A stretch of DNA of 64,000 bases from Sepioteuthis lessoniana (GCA_963585895.1 OY757911.1:89277275-89341274), one strand, 5' to 3'; numbered from the stretch's first letter, positions 1 through 12,749 are shown. Made by a program: numbers and translations. The notes: generated by a model not told the origin, from the letters alone.

Positions 1-112
1 GGTGTTAATGTTTAGCAAGTTGGGCTAGTAGACCATTGTTAGTAAGTTTAAATCTCCCTGGGTGCCCCATACTTCTGACTGTGTCACAACTAAGCAAAGC
101 TTAGTAAATAAT
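1..112 (+). mobile_element. SINE-C copy, cut by the window edge
   Basis: It shows 'ttagtaagtttaaatctccc' (B-box-like) and 'tgggtgccccatacttctga', then 'gtgtcacaac' and 'agtaaataa'. The same arrangement recurs in reverse at about 26.0 and 16.0 kb. The 5' end may lie outside the window. Confidence 0.6.
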
Positions 113-242
113 AAATCATCTCATTAATAAAATCTAATAAAAACTTGTGTATTTTTCTTCAACTCTTTCTTTTTAATGTTATAAATGTAATAAAAACTGA
201 TCAACTTATTTTTGAAATAATTAACTTTTGTCAATGACTTAA

Positions 243-261
243 TTTTTTTTTTTTTTTTTTT
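243..261. repeat. Poly-T tract
   Basis: About 19 consecutive T. Confidence 0.9.
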
Positions 262-487
262 ACAAATGTGTACTAATTTTTAATTATATAATAGCCCTAT
301 CCCATCGGTAATAGTTGTATTAATTCCTGATCATTGAAAATCCTATTTTGGCTCATTTTCAATTCTATATAAATTAGGCAGAAAATTGTTTAATTCTATC
401 AGTAATCATCAGTTTTTTCTTATCACTAGAGTTATTTAGTTTACTAGAAAAGAAAATAACTAAAGTTAAGTCAGAAAATAGTGGTAT

Positions 488-506
488 ACACACACACACA
501 CACACA
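488..506. repeat. (AC)n microsatellite
   Basis: About 9 AC units. Confidence 0.85.
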
Positions 507-1321
507 TTTTGCCATTAAAATACAGTGATGCTTATCGATTCTTTCACAAGCAGAATATGTTGTCATGATATCTAATCGTTAGAATGGATGGAAGTTTAAT
601 AAAACTTAATTGTGATATGACAAGTTACATAAACAACAAATGATTATCTGAAAAGAAAATGTAAACCAGAATAGAGGAGAAGGGATTGAATAAACAAATT
701 CTTTATCTGAAGAAATATTGACATTCAAATAAATGAATAGATAAATAAAAACTCACAAAAAGAAAAGAAGTAGTATAATGAAAAACTCAAGGCGAAAGGG
801 GAAAAAAGAAAATATCCAAAAGGTTTAAAGATGAAAAATCAAGATGAAGATGAAGATGAAAAGTTCTTCCTAGTTCCTTCTAGAGTTGTAAGTATATACA
901 TCCGTGGGTCATGTAAAATTTAAGTTAAAGATATGAATAAAATGGAGTTCTTATAGTCCAGCAACCTAATCCCCCTGTGTTAACTTGACATTAAAGCAAA
1001 AAGATGTAAAAAGAAAAAAAAAAAACATGATGTAGCTGCAAGAGATAGTGAAAGAATACTGGTTCTGTCTCTCTGACTTACAGCAATTAATTGTAGTAAT
1101 AGTGGTCTCTGCAACTGATAGGAAACCCCAGCTGAGAAGAATTCTATTTTTAGAACAACCTTATTTGGAAAGAAACACTAACCAACTAACAACATAGTGA
1201 ATACAAGAAGTAACCCTTTCTACTAGTTAAGATTAGGTATACACATTCTATAGAATGAATAAAAACTACTATCATTGCTACTACCACCACTAAAATTACT
1301 ACTATTACTACTACAAAGAAG

Positions 1322-1372
1322 CACATCATCATCATCATCATGCTCATCATCACTCTCACCATCACCACAAGG
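1322..1372. repeat. (CAT)n-like imperfect trinucleotide run
   Basis: CATCATCATCATCATCATGC continues as interrupted CAT/CAC units. Confidence 0.75.
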
Positions 1373-2702
1373 CTAAATCAGCTTCCCTGAGAGTAACAGG
1401 CTGTCCAGGTAGAGTCCAGGGTATAAAGTCAAAATGGTCACTCAAAGTTCATCGGTGAGTAAAGATTACCCTCTCCCAAACCCATTATGTATATTGTCAT
1501 TCACTAGTGTTTTTGCTGGTGAGGAAGAGTAGTTTTGTAAAGCCGGTAACCACAAAGTATATATACAGAAAAGCATGGTTCCACCATTGGTTGCCATATC
1601 ACCCCCCTCTACACACACTTCTTTTCTTCACTAATTTGCAGCATAGAAAAAAAAAAGATGCTAGCAGGGACAAGATAGATAAGTAAAATGGTTGTCTTCA
1701 GGTAATATATTTTTACAGAGCAAAATAAAAACTTTGTTTATTTTGTTTCCCATCTCTAAAAAGTTAGCAAATTCTTAAACTTTCTTTTTATAATTAAATC
1801 TAACCCTACCCCCTCAAAAACAAAATCTACTACGCCACTTGTAAAAGTAATAGTTGTTTATGAAAGCACCTCACCTGTAAATCTGTAAGGGAAGGCAATG
1901 AACAATTCAATTTTCTTAATCCCTTTATCTAATCTTTTTCCAAATGCTACAATAAAATATTAGTATCAGTTGTAGATTATTATATATATTCTCATGTAAG
2001 GAGAAAAAGTTTAACACTATTTCAGCAAACTTTCTTTTTTTCTTTCTTTCTTCTCATCTATTTCTGTTTTGATGTTGTTGTCATATGATATAAGTGTAAG
2101 ATGTGTGCCATTTTTTTTTTGTCAGCTGGAAGAAGAGTTTACTATTTCAATAGACACAGCACTATTGTCTACAACCAGTACAAATCATAGAATGTCAGGC
2201 ACTCATACAACTTCAGTATAAAATATACAATGTCTAGTTTTATGATTAATGAATGTGTATGAGATTGTATCAGAAATTAATTTCATTCATTCAACTCTAA
2301 TACTTTCTTATATGTAAGGTGAATCAAAAAAGAAAACAAAATAAGAAAAGAATAGTATTTCTGCATAATTAATTACTGTTAAACCATAATTCTTTAGTAG
2401 TTTTGACCCCAGGTCATGTTTGGAGAATATAATACTTTCCAAAATCGTGTGTGTGTGTTATTGATAACTACAGATAACGCATGTTCAAACAGTTTTCTAG
2501 TTATTTGGCTTTGATTTTCAACAAGTTTATGGATGTTTGGTCCCATTTTATTTTGCAATTTTTATACAAACTGGATGGGAACATTTGTAATTTTATACAA
2601 AACAAGATGAAATTACTAGAAAATTGTTAAAATAAACTTTATTTTTAGCCATTAATATAGCTTGCTTAAATGAAAAATTGCTGTCAAAATATATGAATAT
2701 AT

Positions 2703-2722
2703 GAGAGAGAGAGAGAGAGAGA
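2703..2722. repeat. (GA)n microsatellite
   Basis: About 10 GA units. Confidence 0.9.
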
Positions 2723-3704
2723 TGCATGACAACATGAATTTTATAATCACATGGAAAAGGAATATAAACTGAAATCAATATATATCAAATCTTTAAGAAA
2801 AAATTATATATGAAGAAATAACAGACAATTGATCAATAAAAAAAACATTGATAGATGGCAGTCTCAGATACACAAATAGATACACATGTACATATGGAGA
2901 TATCACTAATGAAAAAAAGATTCTTAGTAGAGCCACAACTGTTACAGATTTATATAGAATACACAATAAATTCAAACTTTTATTCATACATTTGAAGAAT
3001 TACTGAAAAGTAAGCAAGGAAATAGATAATTCCCATAAATGAATGCCATCCAATTCTATTGCTGTCAGAAAATATGTGCTCTTTGGATCATTAGTAAATA
3101 AGTTTAATGAAAAACCTTGGGTCAATGAATCATCTCATGATCTTGTTTTGTTATAGCAATTTATATTATAACTGGCAGTAGCAGTAAAAATTTCACTCTT
3201 AGAACTTTCTTTTCCTCATTTTGATATATAAATTTACAATTTAAAAAAAAATGCACCTTATAAATCATATACACTTGTATCATAATTTGCATGTCAGTTA
3301 TTTTATAGATTATCATTATCTATTTATCATTATACATTGTACTTACCCTTGTAAATAAACAGATATCTTATGGATTATCATTATTTATCATAACTCTTTT
3401 TTAGATTATCATTGTTTATTTACATGGGTAAATATGAGTAAGAATGAATAAATTAATAAGATAATTAGACTGGATTTAATATCCATTATAGTTTCACCTA
3501 TTAATGAATAAGTACTGAAAATTTTATTAAGATAGAATAATTTGTTGACTTTCAGAATATTTTTTTATGAAATATCACTTTTTTTAAAAAAAATAAGCTT
3601 TCAATATAAGTTTCCATAATAAGCCTCTTTATATAACTTATTTCTCTTCCCTCCTTCCTTCCTTCCTGTGAAGCAGATGATAAGCATCATATGTATAGTA
3701 TTAC

Positions 3705-4002
3705 ATAATAATTACAGCTTCAAGTAACTATTCTTAATAAAAACAATTTACATATCTAATAATTTTTCAACAGATTTATTTGACCCATAAATAGGATCCT
3801 AACTGGATAGAGTGGACATGGAAATAATAGGAATGAAGGGGTACTCCATACTTCCCAGATCTCCAGAACTAGAGCCTCACCACCAGATAGTTTAATGTCA
3901 TACCCAAGATACATTTTTGGGGAGAGGTCTTACCCCATTGTAGGGGATGCAATCAGTGAATACTATGTCCCACCAACAGGACTAGGGGTAATCTGCTAAA
4001 AG
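3705..4002 (-). repeat. Repeat Y copy
   Basis: It carries the core landmarks 'gacccataaataggatccta', 'atgaaggggtactccatact', 'agagcctcaccaccagatag' and 'ggggagaggtcttacccc'. The tail with 'ggcatatcaacc' is missing and only the internal tandem part remains upstream. Confidence 0.75.
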
Positions 4003-4424
4003 AAATTGACCTTGTGTCACAATTTGCCAGTATTGTGTAAATACATACTGTTAATTGGAAATATTAGTGAAAAAAGCCAGAAACTGTTGCATGTCCCAAA
4101 GGGGCAAGCCAAACCTCCTCTCAAATTAAATACTGGTATATTTTCTAATCAATATGTTTCTCTGTAATGTACACCAACCTAGAAAAGATAGAATGCTTGA
4201 AATAATACACTAGCTGCAGATAATAAGCACAGTGCTGAGTTTGTAAGAGGCTACTTTTATTGAGGGTCATTGATTTCACTTGCAGATGCCAGAGTTTTAA
4301 AAAAATAGGATGTTTTGTTAATAATTACTTGTTTACAATTCTGAGAATTGTATCTTTACATCTGTAAAAACCAATATTTGTATTTCTGTGAGTATATATC
4401 AATATTTCTTTATACAAGCGTATA

Positions 4425-4611
4425 TACAGTATCAACCATAAATAAGTACACTTACTAATTTTTTTCATATAAATGTTAATTTTCTTCTAAACTAAAAGAT
4501 ACCAAGATTTTATTATTTCTAGTGGAACATTATCTAATCAAAACAGATATTATAAGGAATTATTTATTGCCGAATTCTACAGTATTGTCTGTGTAACCAA
4601 AAATAAGTATA
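4425..4611 (+). mobile_element. Tc1-like terminal repeat fragment
   Basis: TACAGTATCAACCATAAATA at 4425-4444, continuing AGTACACTT, resembles Tc1-family ends (TACAGT..ACCAAAAATAAGTACAC). A second, similar stretch lies at 4578-4611 (TACAGTATTG, then AACCAAAAATAAGTATAC) in the same orientation. No transposase is visible between or beside them. This is probably a decayed terminal region that had direct or nested repeats. Confidence 0.4.
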
Positions 4612-4852
4612 CATGTTTATGCAATTTAATTTTTGGTTATAATGGTGAAACAATTTTATTTTGGGGTATAGAATTGAATTCTGTTGAGTTTGGTAAGAAA
4701 TAATACCTAATAATATCCATTTGATATTTCATTAGAAGTAATAAACAAGATAGTGTCATCTACACATTAAATGATAGCCTCTGAAATTACTAGACCATTC
4801 TTCAGTAGTATCTATAGAAAGCAATGTTATCGTACACATATGAAAAGCATGG

Positions 4853-5280
4853 ATTTATTGACAGGTTCTCAACCATATGGAAATCTAATCTCTTTGATAA
4901 AATAAAACAGAAATTCTTCCAAGCTGAAACCATGTCAGTACTATTGCATGGATACACTACCTGGACTTTAAACAGTTGGAGAAAAATCTAGATGAGAATT
5001 ACACAAGGTTGCAGTATGCTGTTTCGAATTAATTCTAGAAGTAGCACTCCACAAAACAGCAGCTGTATAGCCACCCGCCTCCCATCACACAAACTATCCA
5101 AGTAAGACAAACATGACATACTCGGCACTGCTGGCAGAGCAGGGACAAACTCATAAGCAAAATTCTCCTGTGGACTCCTACACATAGATACAGAGACATA
5201 TTCATCAGTTCTGTGAAGACACTGAATGCTATCTAGAGGACCTGTCAAGTGCAATGGATGATAGGTACAGATGGAACTAA
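4853..5280 (+). pseudogene. Decayed non-LTR retrotransposon (LINE) reverse transcriptase, C-terminal part
   Basis: The plus strand translates to a broken but recognisable LINE pol C-terminus. An opening segment contains IWKSNLFDKI, then KFFQAETMSVLLHGYTTWTL, matching the usual FFQA..VSILLYGCTTWTL. After a frameshift come LDENYTRLQYAVSN, STKQQLYSHPPPITQTIQV, HCWQSRDKLISKILLWTPTH and, after another frameshift, EDTECYLEDLSSAMDDR. These are the typical LDGNYTRMLRAVLN / GHCWRSKDELI..LLWTPTHG / DRDGWRERV landmarks of retrotransposons common in molluscs. At least four stops and two frameshifts make it inactive. The catalytic reverse transcriptase motifs and the endonuclease would lie upstream and are not visible. 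The clade (RTE- or CR1-like) is not certain. Confidence 0.85.
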
Positions 5281-5633
5281 CAAGTAACCCCTAAGTGATT
5301 AAATAGATGACATGAAGAGTAATTACTGAGCATGACACTTGCATAACCTAATGGGTCTTGTCCATATTTTTATAGCAGTGTTACAGCTACTTATAAACAA
5401 TGAGAATTTTTTTAAATATATATGTTAAATAATAAGTTCCCTTTCATTAGTATTGTCAAAACAGACTTCAATCACTTTTCTACTTGCTTATCTATTTTTC
5501 TTTGAATAAAAAAAGTCCTTAATACTCATGTTTATACATACCTATAAACTAAAAGCTTATGATTCAGAGAAGTGTGAATATGCATACATATATATGTAAG
5601 TATATATATATATATATTACACACATACACACA

Positions 5634-5892
5634 CTTGTGGCATAATGGTTATCCTCTTAGGAAATGGACACATTGACCCAAGTTAAAATCCTGGATGATG
5701 CTGTTTGCATTTCACATAGCACTAATACTCTTGAAAAAGAAAACTATTCTCCTTCAAGCTATGAGTAAATAGTAGGTCAGACTTAAACTTTGGTATGGCA
5801 ATTGGCCTAGAAGAAGGAAAACTCTGGATTCAAACCTGTTAAACTCTGCTTAAAAAATTAACCATGTGTCACATCCTGTTTGTGCAGGGAGG
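5634..5892 (+). mobile_element. SINE-B copy, nearly complete (tRNA-like head, core, tail X)
   Basis: The head is 'gtggcataatggttatcctc' with a B-box-like 'aagttaaaatcc' (about 5680-5691). The core has 'tttgcatttcacatagcact' and 'aatactctt'. Tail X has 'tggtatggcaattggcct', then 'gaaggaaaactctggattc'. It follows a (TA)n/(CA)n tract. Confidence 0.75.
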
Positions 5893-7499
5893 TTAGGTAA
5901 ATTATATATGTATGCATATATAATGATGCAAAGAATGTCAGTTAAACATAGTTGCTACATTTGCCTATGAATATTCCAACACTAAATATAACAACTATTA
6001 TAAGACAAAAGTAACAAATTAGTAGATGTGTTATGTAATAAATTGATCAGTACAGAAATGGACAAGGGATGTATGACTCTAATGTCAAGCCGGATCAAAA
6101 GAGTTCAAGAGATATGTCACAACTATGTGAGAAAATAATTCATGGGTGCATCACACGTGAGCTGATTAAGTGGATGATCACTGATTGGTTGATAAATTTC
6201 ATGTGATGAAAGAAGACAAAAGAGATTTAAAAAGTTGACTTTGATATTTATCAGTTTGAGGTTCAGGTAAGAAGCAGAGCAGTTGTATTTAGACTATCAC
6301 CACTCTCCTGGAACTTTAAGCATTTGGGAGCTATGGTAAAATGACTTAAAGATTTTCTAAAAATTCAATGATTTAAAATAATTATTCATAACCTAAAAGA
6401 TGACTTGAAATGGAAACACCAAATGAAAGAGGAAAAAATTTGAAATGTGTTTGTCAAATTCTTTCATACTCTATATGAAAACAATGGTCAACTTTTGAGT
6501 CCTGCTAGGTATCAAGTGAAAATATGATACTCTTACAATATAATAGATGTGACCAAGTAATACAATATTCTTATGTTTTTCCATAAGAAAAATAATTTTA
6601 AAAATATCTGCCTGTATCAATATACAAACATCTAATTATATTTACGTGAACAATGACAGTTATTTACCAGAGGTCATAGTTTTCAATATTTTGTTTAATA
6701 GAAGAAACAGGTGCACCCCCCCAATTCAAATCTGTATAAAATGAACTCTTTCCAAAGAAATTAAAAAGTTCTCTCCTTTGTTTCCAAGTGTAAAAAAAAA
6801 AGATCAAAGCTTTTAGACAATACCAAGGCATGTCAGTTCAGTGATTATTCCACAAAGATTTCTATAGTAATTCAGAAGCCTTTTTAAAATCACTGTCATG
6901 TTTATTGTTCCTTACAAATCATTTTGATTGGTCAGTTCTCTGGTCATTTTCATTTATAGCATAATGCAAGGTTTTAAAATAGTGACATTCTCAAAGATAT
7001 ATATTTAAAAAATAAGGTGATTTCAATTAAGAATTCATCCACAAAATATCAAACAAACATTATGGTGAAATTCCAGAAATATAATTATTACATTTTAATT
7101 TTTATCAATCTTATATTATCATCTCGTGTTACTCCAGGTAAAACCCTTATCCACATGTTATTGTTTTAGACACAAATCATACTAATATTATGAAAGTTTA
7201 GATACAGATTCAACAGTCAGTTTTTTGACTGTGATCATTGAAGATCTGATGATTGCAAAGGCAAGAAAATGTGTCACTAAGCACCATTGACTGTCTACAC
7301 TATCCTAGATATATTTTGAAACCAATATTGAGCACTTATTTTAAGTATACCAACCTACATCATTAATGTGTGTGTGTGTGTTGATCTATCTGTTTCTGAA
7401 CAGTATGATTAACTATACCTCTCATTTACGATAAAATTAATTAAATGTTGCTTTTATTTATTCTTTCGTGTGTGTATGTGTGTAAAAATGGATTAAAAA
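5893..7499. other. A+T-rich stretch, nothing recognised
   Basis: Only short GT runs near 7368-7380 and a piece at 7240-7290 ('gatgattgcaaaggcaagaa') resembling 61020-61045. Confidence 0.5.
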
Positions 7500-7605
7500 G
7501 TTTAGCACAGTGTCAAAGTTATGGGACTTCCCATGAGGATTGAACTTACCTCATAACTGATCTGTAGGATAGGCTAGCTAACCATTGCTCTTCAGCAGGT
7601 GAGAG
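7500..7605 (-). mobile_element. SINE-C copy, reverse, diverged
   Basis: Reverse order: 'gtttagcacagtgtcaaagt', 'ggattgaacttacctcataa', 'gctagctaaccattgc'. The tRNA-like parts are recognisable. Confidence 0.45.
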
Positions 7606-7927
7606 ACACAATTATTTATAACAATGATCTCTTAGAAAGGAGCAGAAATTCTTTCAAAACAATTATATGCAATATTATTTGACACTCGTTCTTGTTTCAT
7701 ATTTATGAGTATTTATTCAATTTTAGGGAGAATGAAAAACACCTAATTTATTTTAAAAGAAAAAAATGATATATGGTTAAAAAAAGATTAAACTAATTTG
7801 AAATCATTGACCCAAATAAACTTTGCTTTTAAGCAATTCACTTCATGCCTTTATTATTCATACAAAATTTATAAACAGATATCAAAATAATGAATTAGTT
7901 GTTTCGGGAGAAAACCAGACTGCTCTT

Positions 7928-8175
7928 ATTCTGCCCTATTGACCAAGTGGGTAGAGTGTTTGCCAGTGGTCCGGGAGACAGGGGTTCAATCCCGGGTCAC
8001 GTCATACCAAAGACTTTAAAAATGGTACTTGATACCGCCTTGCTTAACATTCAGCAATATAAAGTATATATCAAGGGTAAAGTGGAGCAATCCAGGGAAA
8101 AGCGTAGCACCTCCTCTACACCTCGTGTAGTAGCTATTGAAAAGGAAGCCTTTGGGTCGACCTCGACTATGTTAA
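7928..8175 (+). mobile_element. SINE-A copy 1 (tRNA-derived)
   Basis: The head contains an A-box-like 'accaagtgggtagagtg' and a B box GGTTCAATCCC at 7983-7993, both RNA polymerase III promoter parts. The body carries the family landmarks 'gtcataccaaagact', 'ggtacttgatacc', 'aaagtggagcaat' and 'ctacacctcg'. The 3' end ('actatg') is followed by an unusual extra 'gtaagttggcgacc', an inverted copy of the family's own 3' end. Confidence 0.85.
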
Positions 8176-8195
8176 AGGTGTAAGTTGGCGACCAA

Positions 8196-9782
8196 TCAAC
8201 TTCTAAGAGTTCAATAATTTCTACAGTTGCATTCCAACTTCTAAATAAAAATGACCACCTTTAATTAAGATGTAATCACTTTTGGTGAATCACTAATATT
8301 GCCAAAAGCTAAGCACTTGTATGTATTCATGTATTCATGTAGGGTATATCAAGATTTGACTATTACCATACTGCTGAACATTTTTAAAGAATTTCAGTAT
8401 CATAGTGTTTTTTTTTTTGTTTAGAAACAAATATGAAAAAAAAACAAGGTAACAATCATTATATCAGACACATAGAAGTCAATGTAACTCAATACAGTGT
8501 ATTTCTATTAAAGAGATTTCAGTTATCAATTAAAATATTGAGTGGTATTTATTCATTTAAATTTTCGACAAAACTGAAAAATCTTTTACTAAGCAATTCC
8601 ACAACAAAAAAAAAAAATCTAAACTTCAGTTGGGGTGGAAATGAAACAGATTTGAATTTATGCTTGAAGAGTAAGCAAAGTAGAAAAAAAATGAGTCGAA
8701 GCAGAAATGAAGTCACAGAGGGGAAAATAAAAAAAACAAAATGAAAAGGTTGAGAGTATAATCTGTGAACAAATGATTCATTCAACAAGCTGCCATTTCT
8801 ATCTACTGAATGAGTAAAAATAGTTCAAGTTTACTGGAAACAACAAGAAGAATTTTTCATATGAACAAAGCAAATTGGATAAATAAGACTGAATTACAGT
8901 CTGATTTATAATTAGTCTTAAAACTAAAATAGATGTTAAAGTCTGTAGTCCAAGTTAAAAGTGTAGTAAGGGTAACCCAAAACAAACATTTTTTTAGACC
9001 TTATTTTTCTGTTGCAGGTATAATTGAGGAATGAAAAAAAGTTTTGGTTTGGTTTCTTTATTGAATGGCATACCAACTTTTCTCATTTCCCAATGATATT
9101 TGCATAAAAAAAACAATGTCTAAAAAAGTTTGGTTTATAGTTACTCTTACTGCTCTTAACCAGAAGTACTAACTTTTAAAAGGATTATTTAAAAAAAACT
9201 AAGTTCCGTTACAAAAATTAGCAGAAAGCCTGAAGTAGGGAACATCTAGTGAGAATTAAGCTTGCTAACCATTACATGTTAAGTGCCCAATGATAATCTT
9301 AAATATCAAAACTATGCAGCTAAAAACATTCAAAATAAACAAAATGGAAAATTCTTTATACATGACTCCATACAGTTATCACCACATCACAAATATGTTA
9401 AACAACCATAATTTGAGGAGAAGGTTGAGGTGAATATCAAAATTAACATATCCAAATTTAAGAATTATTGCTCTGAAATTTTTTCTTATAATGACAGAAG
9501 CATAAATTCCAGATTGAGATTGTAAATTAATTGAAAGGAACTAGTGTCAGGATTTGACCACAGTACATTTGTTTCTTATTTCAAAAGAGAAAGTTTTATG
9601 GTTGTTTTTCTTTTCCCATCACATTGTTGATTAATAAACAAGAACAAATCATTGAAATTGAATAATCCAAGGAAAGTAAACTATATGGGGTCAGGGAGGA
9701 GATACCTGTCCTTTATATTGTTTACATACTTTTGAATTCTTTTAGCCTTATATAACTGCTATATATGATTATATGCCATAAA
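8196..9782. other. A+T-rich stretch with a weak SINE-C fragment
   Basis: Lysine- and phenylalanine-rich open stretches on both strands at 8430-8790 reflect A-rich composition, not a gene. Confidence 0.5.
9205..9285 (-). mobile_element. SINE-C-like fragment
   Basis: 'gagaattaagcttgctaacc' with 'attac' resembles the reverse head of SINE-C. Short and weak. Confidence 0.3.
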
Positions 9783-10125
9783 CCTATATTTAGGATTCTT
9801 CAATTGGTTACTTTTGAAATTCATAACTGGACCTGACTTTAGTAATATAGTAGACAATTAGTAAAACCATTGTAATGCGGTCCATGATGATATTGATGCT
9901 TCTATTTAAGGAGGAGTGAATGATTCTAATTAGTATTTCATATTTATTTCCATTATATCAAGAATTTGAATGAATAAAAAATGTTCAGCATAAATGCCAA
10001 GTCAAAAAACTATCATTCATTTGGAAATTAGACTAGAAATTACTTTATTCTTAAAGCGAATTGTAAGTATGTTGCTCTAAGAAAAATCTTGCTATGATGT
10101 ACAATTTTGTTGGGTTATGGTTAAA
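9783..10125 (-). repeat. Repeat D copy, first of a tandem pair
   Basis: 'cctatatttaggattcttca' begins a ~340 bp unit repeated directly after it. The reverse complement matches the copies at 21.5, 30.3 and 38.1 kb ('aatagaagcatcaatatcat', 'agagcaa...gaataaagtaat'). Confidence 0.8.
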
Positions 10126-10440
10126 CCTATATTTAGAATTCTTTGGTTACTCTTGAATTTCATGACTGGTCCTGATCTTAGTAATAAACCAGTGAAATGC
10201 TGTCCATAATGAAATTCATGCTTCAATTCATGAAGGAATGAAAGTTTCTAATTAGCATTTCATACTTATCTCCATTATAACAAGCATTTGAATGATTCTA
10301 TTGATGTCCAGCAAAAATGCTAATTCTACAAAATTATCATTTATTTGGTAATTAAACTTGAAATTACTTTATTTTCAAAGAGAATTTAAAGTATACTGCT
10401 CTAAGAAAAATGTGCTGCTTTTGCTGGGTTAAGGTTATAT
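10126..10440 (-). repeat. Repeat D copy, second of a tandem pair
   Basis: It starts 'cctatatttagaattctttg' and follows the preceding unit throughout ('ccattataacaagcatttga', 'ctctaagaaaaatgtgctgc'). Divergence is moderate, so the duplication is not recent. Confidence 0.8.
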
Positions 10441-12749
10441 ATAAGTATATAAACATAAGAATTTTAGTGATATATAGATTAGTAATAAAAGCTATTACTT
10501 TCAAAACAATTTTATCTTAACTCATGATAGCCAACAAGAGATTTAGATAAGAAAATCAGATACCCATGTCTGTGTAGTAGCATATTCAGTTGAACCAATT
10601 TATGAGGTCAGAAATTAACAAACTTGAAAGATAGCCGATCATCTGAGGTTAAATAAAATCCTCTTGAGATTGGTTAAAACAAACAAAAAAACAAAGTGAA
10701 GATAACATCAAATTACTAGAAAAGTGGGTTATGATTTGTTATATTGAATCTAATAGAATGAAATTCTTCAGCCAAATGTAATGTGCTATCAAACATAAAA
10801 AGAAATCACAAAATGGAATTAATGATTGGAGTTTGAATGAGTTGGAGGCTTTAATCTTATTTGATTAGATAATGTATTATCTGAATATTTGCTTTAAGTA
10901 ATTTTGCAAGTAAATATATCAGAACTAAAACTTAAGACCTCCCAATTATAATTTTAGATTTCATTATCTATTTTTCACAACTTTCTCCCAAAATAAATAT
11001 CAGAGAGAACTATCGCTAATGAGATATGGTTTCCTTATAGCTAACTAAATACAATTAGTCATCAGGATAGTGGGAAATTAAAAGCAGTCGGTGTGACTTT
11101 AAAAAAAATTAAGAACATTTGATTAATTTTTGTAGAATTTGTTTCATTCAACTGTTGGTAATCTTGTGAATGATTTATTATAATAAAAGCAAATGCCACC
11201 TACAGTGGAAAAAAGTAACATTTTATTAATGAATTCAGTAAATTGGATTTAAAAATACACAAGTGTGTGTATGTATGTGAGATGGGGTAAGGATTTATTG
11301 GTAGTTGTGGAAACAACATTGATTTGACTATACAAATAAAAGTATAAGTATAAATTTAGGTGTCCTAGAGAATAGGAAAAGTAAAATACTTTAGCAATTT
11401 GATATTTAAATAGATCACTTAAAAATGAAGGAGAAGGAAATTAAAAAAGAAGGTAAAGGAAAAAAGAAATGGGAGGGGAAAAATAGAAAGAAAAACTAAA
11501 AAGAAAGTGGAATGAAAATAAGGAAAGAAATGAAAATAAGGAAAAAGGAATTAAAATAAGGAAAAAATGGGAGAGGGAAAAAGAAAAACGAGGAAATTGT
11601 AGATAAAGAAAAGTTATTCAAGAAATTGCCTGTAATATTTGGTTTGTTTATGCTTCAGGGTGAGACAAGAAAAGTGAGTAAGAGTATTTTTTCTTGAAGA
11701 TTAACATTTAGGATAAACAGATTAGCACAATTGGTTATGATAACATTTATAAAATACTTCAAATTGTAGAGGCATTTAACAGTTATTCTGTGTGTACACA
11801 CCAGTGTTTTCATTTAGACATATAGTTCCAAGTTTTTTTCATTCTCTGAACCCTATTACCAGTATCGCTGTTTAAATGATGTGTTTAAATGCCATTAATT
11901 TTTAAAGTCTTTGATGGAACAGAAACATGAAAATGAGTAGGAAAAGACACAAAGTCAGCCATCAAATATGGCCGTGTACAGAAACGCAGAAAATGCAAAG
12001 TGAAAGGTACAAAGCCAATTTAGTTTGAAAGTAAAAAAGATAATAATTAGAGTATCACTTAGGGGAAGGTGGAATGGAAAATGTTCAGGTTTTTAGAGGC
12101 TATACTGAGATCATTAATGATTAGTAAATGTTTGAAAAGTCCAAGTGGTATCAAAAGCATATCCTGGCCGAAGATCAACAAAGGCAATTGAGTATATTCA
12201 TTGGTAATCACATTAATGACACCTTATCAGACAGAGCATTTAATAGACACTACTGTGCTGCTGGCCAGCAGTAACACCATCTTTCCAGAAAAGAGAAATT
12301 ATTTTCCTCAGGGAGATTCATGCTTACTGGCAATGATATTGTTTTTCATGTTATTATTAATATTCAGTAGGGCATTCACAGCATACAACTTTTTCATCAT
12401 TGCCAGGCAAACCCACTCTTGTAAACTAGCTTTCCTGGGGGTTTACATTGTATTACTGAACTAGTAAACAGAATAGAAAGAGGTAACTAAAGAAATAAGA
12501 AACAAGATATCCAAGAGCAAAGAAAGAAAACGCATTCATCAGTTTTTTGTAAAAGGCATCATCAATATTCATCAATGTCTTTTAATTATCTCTTTAATGT
12601 TGGAAACAAAGGTTTGGGGTTGGAAGTGGCGGAGAATTTGAGCTTTAGTGAACGTATTTATCCTAACTCTTCACCAAAACAAAAGGTAAGTAAATCAACA
12701 TATTGCAATATCTTCTTTGCAGTCATTTATCTATGAATGTACACAAATA
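10441..12749. other. Non-coding stretch including a purine-rich tract
   Basis: The segment 12190-12470 is open on the plus strand for about 87 codons with hydrophobic content (ILFFMLLLIF). It matches no family I know and may be chance. Confidence 0.45.
11425..11603 (+). repeat. Purine-rich (A/G) tract
   Basis: About 180 bp are almost all A and G, with repeated 'aaaataaggaaa' units. It is a possible polypurine/triplex-prone tract. No coding potential seen. Confidence 0.7.

Larger units (their letters stand above)
113..3704. other. A+T-rich non-coding stretch
   Basis: It holds small simple repeats (listed separately) and CCTT units near 3650-3666. I see no gene or recognisable transposon. Confidence 0.6.

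Noticed and set aside
7899-8183. Open frame of 94 codons with a GPGDRGSIPGHVIPK-like segment
   Set aside because: It is the translation of SINE-A; similar peptides appear at 60319-60522 and 60756-60959, also within SINE-A copies.
8430-8790. Lys-rich protein (plus) or Phe-rich membrane protein (minus)
   Set aside because: Both are composition effects of an A-rich tract; no motif, and the strands mirror each other.
9783-10440. CRISPR-like array
   Set aside because: Two ~330 bp tandem units without short spacers; the genome is eukaryotic.
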